Source: Clostridiales bacterium UBA735
GTDB lineage: Bacteria; Bacillota; Clostridia; Oscillospirales; Oscillospiraceae
Direction: 5' to 3'
Assembly: GCA_002298695.1 (NCBI GenBank)
Contig: DBLB01000089.1
Span: 1 to 8,000, forward strand
Length of the DNA stretch: 8,000 nt
Below, piece by piece: positions 6,351 to 8,000 of the stretch (positions are counted from its first letter, which is position 1; the number at the start of each line of letters is the position of its first letter). The notes below the pieces were generated by a model that saw only the letters and a program-made list of their open reading frames with translations, was not told the DNA's origin and made no database searches. The position numbers were made by a program, and so were the translations under genes.

Positions 6351-7517
6351 ATGAAAAAGATTCTTGCACTCGTACTCGCGCTGGCGCTGCTCACCAGTAT
6401 GGCGGCCTGCGCATCGAAGACGCAGGACACGCAGACGCCGGCACAGGACACCGCGCCCGCGGCGGACACTGCGGACACGAACGACACTGCACAGAGCACA
6501 GAGGACACCGCGCAGAAAACCTACACACTGAACGTCTCCGGTATTGACGCCGGCCTCGGTCTGTTCCCGGCCTATGTGGCGAAGGAATTCGGCTGGTTCC
6601 AGGAAGCGGGTCTCGACGTCAACTTTATCGGCTTCACTAATGGCCCGGTCCAGATGGAGGCCATCGATTCTTGGGATCTGGGCCTGACGGGTGTGGGCGG
6701 TGTGCTTTCCGGCACGATCTCCTATGACGCGATCCTGCTCGGCACCGTCGGTACCGACTACGGCACAACGCGCATCTTTGTCCGGCCGGACAGCCCCGTT
6801 GCGCTGGCCGGAACGGGCAGCAACGCCAACAATGCAGACATCTATGGCGATGCTGAGTCCTGGAAGCAGATGTCCATCAACTGTACCTACGGCAACATTC
6901 TGCACTACATGCTGCTCCGGACACTCTCCGGCTTCGGTCTAACGCTGGAGGATGTCAACGTCAACTGGATGGATCAGCCGACCTGCAACGCGGCGTTCCT
7001 GGCCGGCGAGGGTGACGCCACCTGCACCACGGGCCCCAACAGCCTCGTGGCGGACAAGGCAGAGTTCGTCGTGGCGTCGTCCGGCGAGATGGCGCAGACC
7101 GGCGTCCTGACCAATATCATGGCAAACCCGGCCTCCTATGCCAACGAGGAGACGCGGGAGGCAATGAAAATTTTCCTGACCGTGTTCTTCCGCGCAGCAG
7201 AGTGGGTCACGGAAAATCCGCAGGAAGCGACATCCTATATGGTGGATTGGTGCATCTACTCCGGCAACACCATCGACGAGGAGATCGCCTATCAATACCT
7301 GATCCTGGACAAATATTATACGCTGGAGGACAACTATAACTCCCTGCATGAGACGGCATCCGACGGCGGCGATTACTGCCAGGTGCAGGAGCAGATCCTG
7401 AACGTGCTGAAATTCTTCATCGAAACCGAGAACTATCAGCCGGGTGACGACGAAATCTTCCTGCGGCCCGAACATTTTGACAGCACGCTGATCGACGAAC
7501 TGTACGCGGTGCGCTGA
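6351..7517 (+). CDS. ABC transporter substrate-binding lipoprotein, NMT1/SsuA-type
   Basis: An extracytoplasmic solute-binding protein that hands a small ligand to the ABC permease encoded next. The 388-residue product begins with a lipoprotein signal peptide (MKK, hydrophobic 4-14, lipobox MAAC) and would be lipidated at Cys20. A Thr/Ala/Asp/Gln-rich flexible linker follows (about 23-55), then a two-lobed binding domain with the family pattern LFPAYVAKEFGWFQEAGLDVNFI and VQMEAI typical of SsuA, TauA, nitrate and thiamine-precursor binding proteins. The mature protein is rich in Asp and Glu. Family members take alkanesulfonates, taurine, nitrate, pyrimidine precursors or aromatic acids, so the ligand cannot be named here. 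Its place between a hydroxyacid racemase homologue and the permease suggests a small acidic organic compound. A stable stem-loop directly downstream probably helps keep its mRNA abundant. Confidence 0.9.
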   Translation: MKKILALVLALALLTSMAACASKTQDTQTPAQDTAPAADTADTNDTAQSTEDTAQKTYTLNVSGIDAGLGLFPAYVAKEFGWFQEAGLDVNFIGFTNGPVQMEAIDSWDLGLTGVGGVLSGTISYDAILLGTVGTDYGTTRIFVRPDSPVALAGTGSNANNADIYGDAESWKQMSINCTYGNILHYMLLRTLSGFGLTLEDVNVNWMDQPTCNAAFLAGEGDATCTTGPNSLVADKAEFVVASSGEMAQTGVLTNIMANPASYANEETREAMKIFLTVFFRAAEWVTENPQEATSYMVDWCIYSGNTIDEEIAYQYLILDKYYTLEDNYNSLHETASDGGDYCQVQEQILNVLKFFIETENYQPGDDEIFLRPEHFDSTLIDELYAVR

Positions 7518-7541
7518 GCGGCAGATCAGGCGAAAAACAGG

Positions 7542-7578
7542 AGCCCGGCCGGCGGCGCGTTCCGCCGCCGGCCGGGCT
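7542..7578 (+). terminator. 16 bp GC-rich stem-loop between binding protein and permease
   Basis: Bases 7542-7557 are perfectly complementary to 7563-7578, a 16 bp stem (AGCCCGGCCGGCGGCG and its complement) with a 5-base loop. Only three T's end the stem region (7578-7580) and the sequence then turns mixed, so termination is likely partial. Such stem-loops after binding-protein genes commonly protect the upstream mRNA end and reduce expression of the membrane components. Here it lies 24 bases after the binding-protein stop and 24 before the permease start. Confidence 0.75.
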
Positions 7579-7602
7579 TTCAGAGACGGAGGAGAGACGA
7601 CA

Positions 7603-8000
7603 TTGCAAAAAGCGGATTTGGAGCGGGGACTGGCAGCCTACCGAAAGCAGCAGCGGAAAAAGAGCTTGCGCTATGTACTGCTGTCCATTTTGGGGATCCT
7701 GATGTTTCTGGTCATATGGCAGCTGACGGTCGAGCTGAAGCTGGCCAATGTCCGGAATCTTCCGGCGCCCACCAAGGTGATCCAGACTCTGATTTACAAG
7801 ATCAACCACAAGAACCCGGACGGAAATACGCTCGGCACCAACATTCTCGCCAGCATGCAGGTGTCGCTGAGCGGACTCCTGCTTGCACTGGTGATCGGCA
7901 TTCCGCTGGGGCTGTTCATGGGCTGGTTCACGCCGGTCGACCGGTTTGTGCGACCCATTTTTGAGCTGCTGCGCCCGGTAAAGTGCTCCCCAAGTCAAGG
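7603..8000 (+). CDS. ABC transporter permease, SsuC/TauC-type (partial, runs off window)
   Basis: The N-terminal 132 residues of the inner-membrane permease that pairs with the binding protein just upstream. Start TTG at 7603 has GGAGGAG (7588-7594) 8 bases before it; no ATG is available nearby. The protein opens with a basic cytoplasmic stretch (KQQRKKSLRY), a first membrane segment around 23-42 (VLLSILGILMFLVIW), then LPAPTKVIQTL and TNILASMQVSLSGLLLALVIG, the usual SsuC/TauC signature. This continues into IPLGLFMGW and FVRPIFELLRPV. In this family the next residues are normally PPIAWIPL, the start of the region coupling to the ATPase. Here the frame reads KCSPSQG to the window end, without a stop. 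Either the gene is interrupted near base 7980 or the window end is not contiguous sequence. The ATPase gene expected nearby is outside the window. Confidence 0.85.
   Translation, partial: MQKADLERGLAAYRKQQRKKSLRYVLLSILGILMFLVIWQLTVELKLANVRNLPAPTKVIQTLIYKINHKNPDGNTLGTNILASMQVSLSGLLLALVIGIPLGLFMGWFTPVDRFVRPIFELLRPVKCSPSQ
7979..8000. other. Possible insertion or assembly junction inside the permease gene
   Basis: After the codons for LRPV (ending about 7980) the sequence no longer matches the strongly conserved PPIAWIPL stretch of SsuC/TauC permeases. The final bases (AAAGTGCTCCCCAAGTCAAGG) resemble the ends of some IS3-type insertion sequences in having a CCCC block followed by GTCAAGG. That likeness is from memory and the stretch is too short to prove anything. 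A contig end inside a repeat would look the same. Confidence 0.3.

Noticed and set aside
5173..6369. Minus-strand open frame opposite the LarA homologue (398 codons)
   Set aside because: Antisense to a conserved gene, no family likeness, His/Val/Ala-rich product typical of a complementary-strand reading.
1..8000. CRISPR array, tRNA or rRNA genes, phage or defence genes
   Set aside because: No regularly spaced repeats, no tRNA-like ends or cloverleaf, and no defence or phage protein signatures were found on either strand.

Overview
The window looks like chromosomal DNA of an anaerobic Firmicute, most likely a GC-rich gut Clostridia lineage (Oscillospirales/Lachnospirales-like; inferred from gene content and style, not from a marker gene). 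Coding regions are GC-rich, while the one large regulatory gap is AT-rich. Shine-Dalgarno sequences are strong (GAGGA, AGGAGG), several genes start with TTG, and genes are packed with overlaps.

Layout. Bases 1-52 look like the 3' end (end of domain V plus domain VI) of a group II intron entering from the left. Ten bases later comes a 160-164 bp near-perfect palindrome with 18 bp terminal inverted repeats flanked by TA, which has the form of a MITE. Bases 227-352 hold no gene. A LacI/GalR-type repressor gene (364-1368, minus strand) diverges from a plus-strand operon across an AT-rich gap of about 300 bp. That gap carries a candidate promoter (TTGAGA/TATAAT), a 13 bp dyad, short repeats and a CG-centred LacI-like operator candidate.

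The operon runs: class II ketose-bisphosphate aldolase (1665-2837), phosphofructokinase with pyrophosphate-type signatures (2822-3997), divergent triose-phosphate isomerase homologue (3994-4827), LarA-family nickel-pincer racemase/epimerase homologue (4837-6300), NMT1/SsuA-type lipoprotein substrate-binding protein (6351-7517), a 16 bp GC-rich stem-loop, then the start of an SsuC/TauC-type ABC permease (7603 to the end of the window). The first four genes overlap or are 9 bp apart, so they are very probably one transcript.

Reading of the system (inference). Aldolase, kinase and isomerase together interconvert a ketose phosphate, a ketose bisphosphate and trioses. This block is coupled to a 2-hydroxyacid racemase/epimerase homologue and to a high-affinity importer of the sulfonate/nitrate/taurine type, under a dedicated LacI regulator. 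The combination suggests a catabolic locus for an imported small acidic or sugar-like compound rather than housekeeping glycolysis. The substrate cannot be read from the sequence. A sulfosugar/sulfolactate or an aldonate/hydroxyacid route are the two ideas most worth testing. The permease frame loses its family pattern in the last 20 or so bases, so the window may end in another insertion or at an assembly join.
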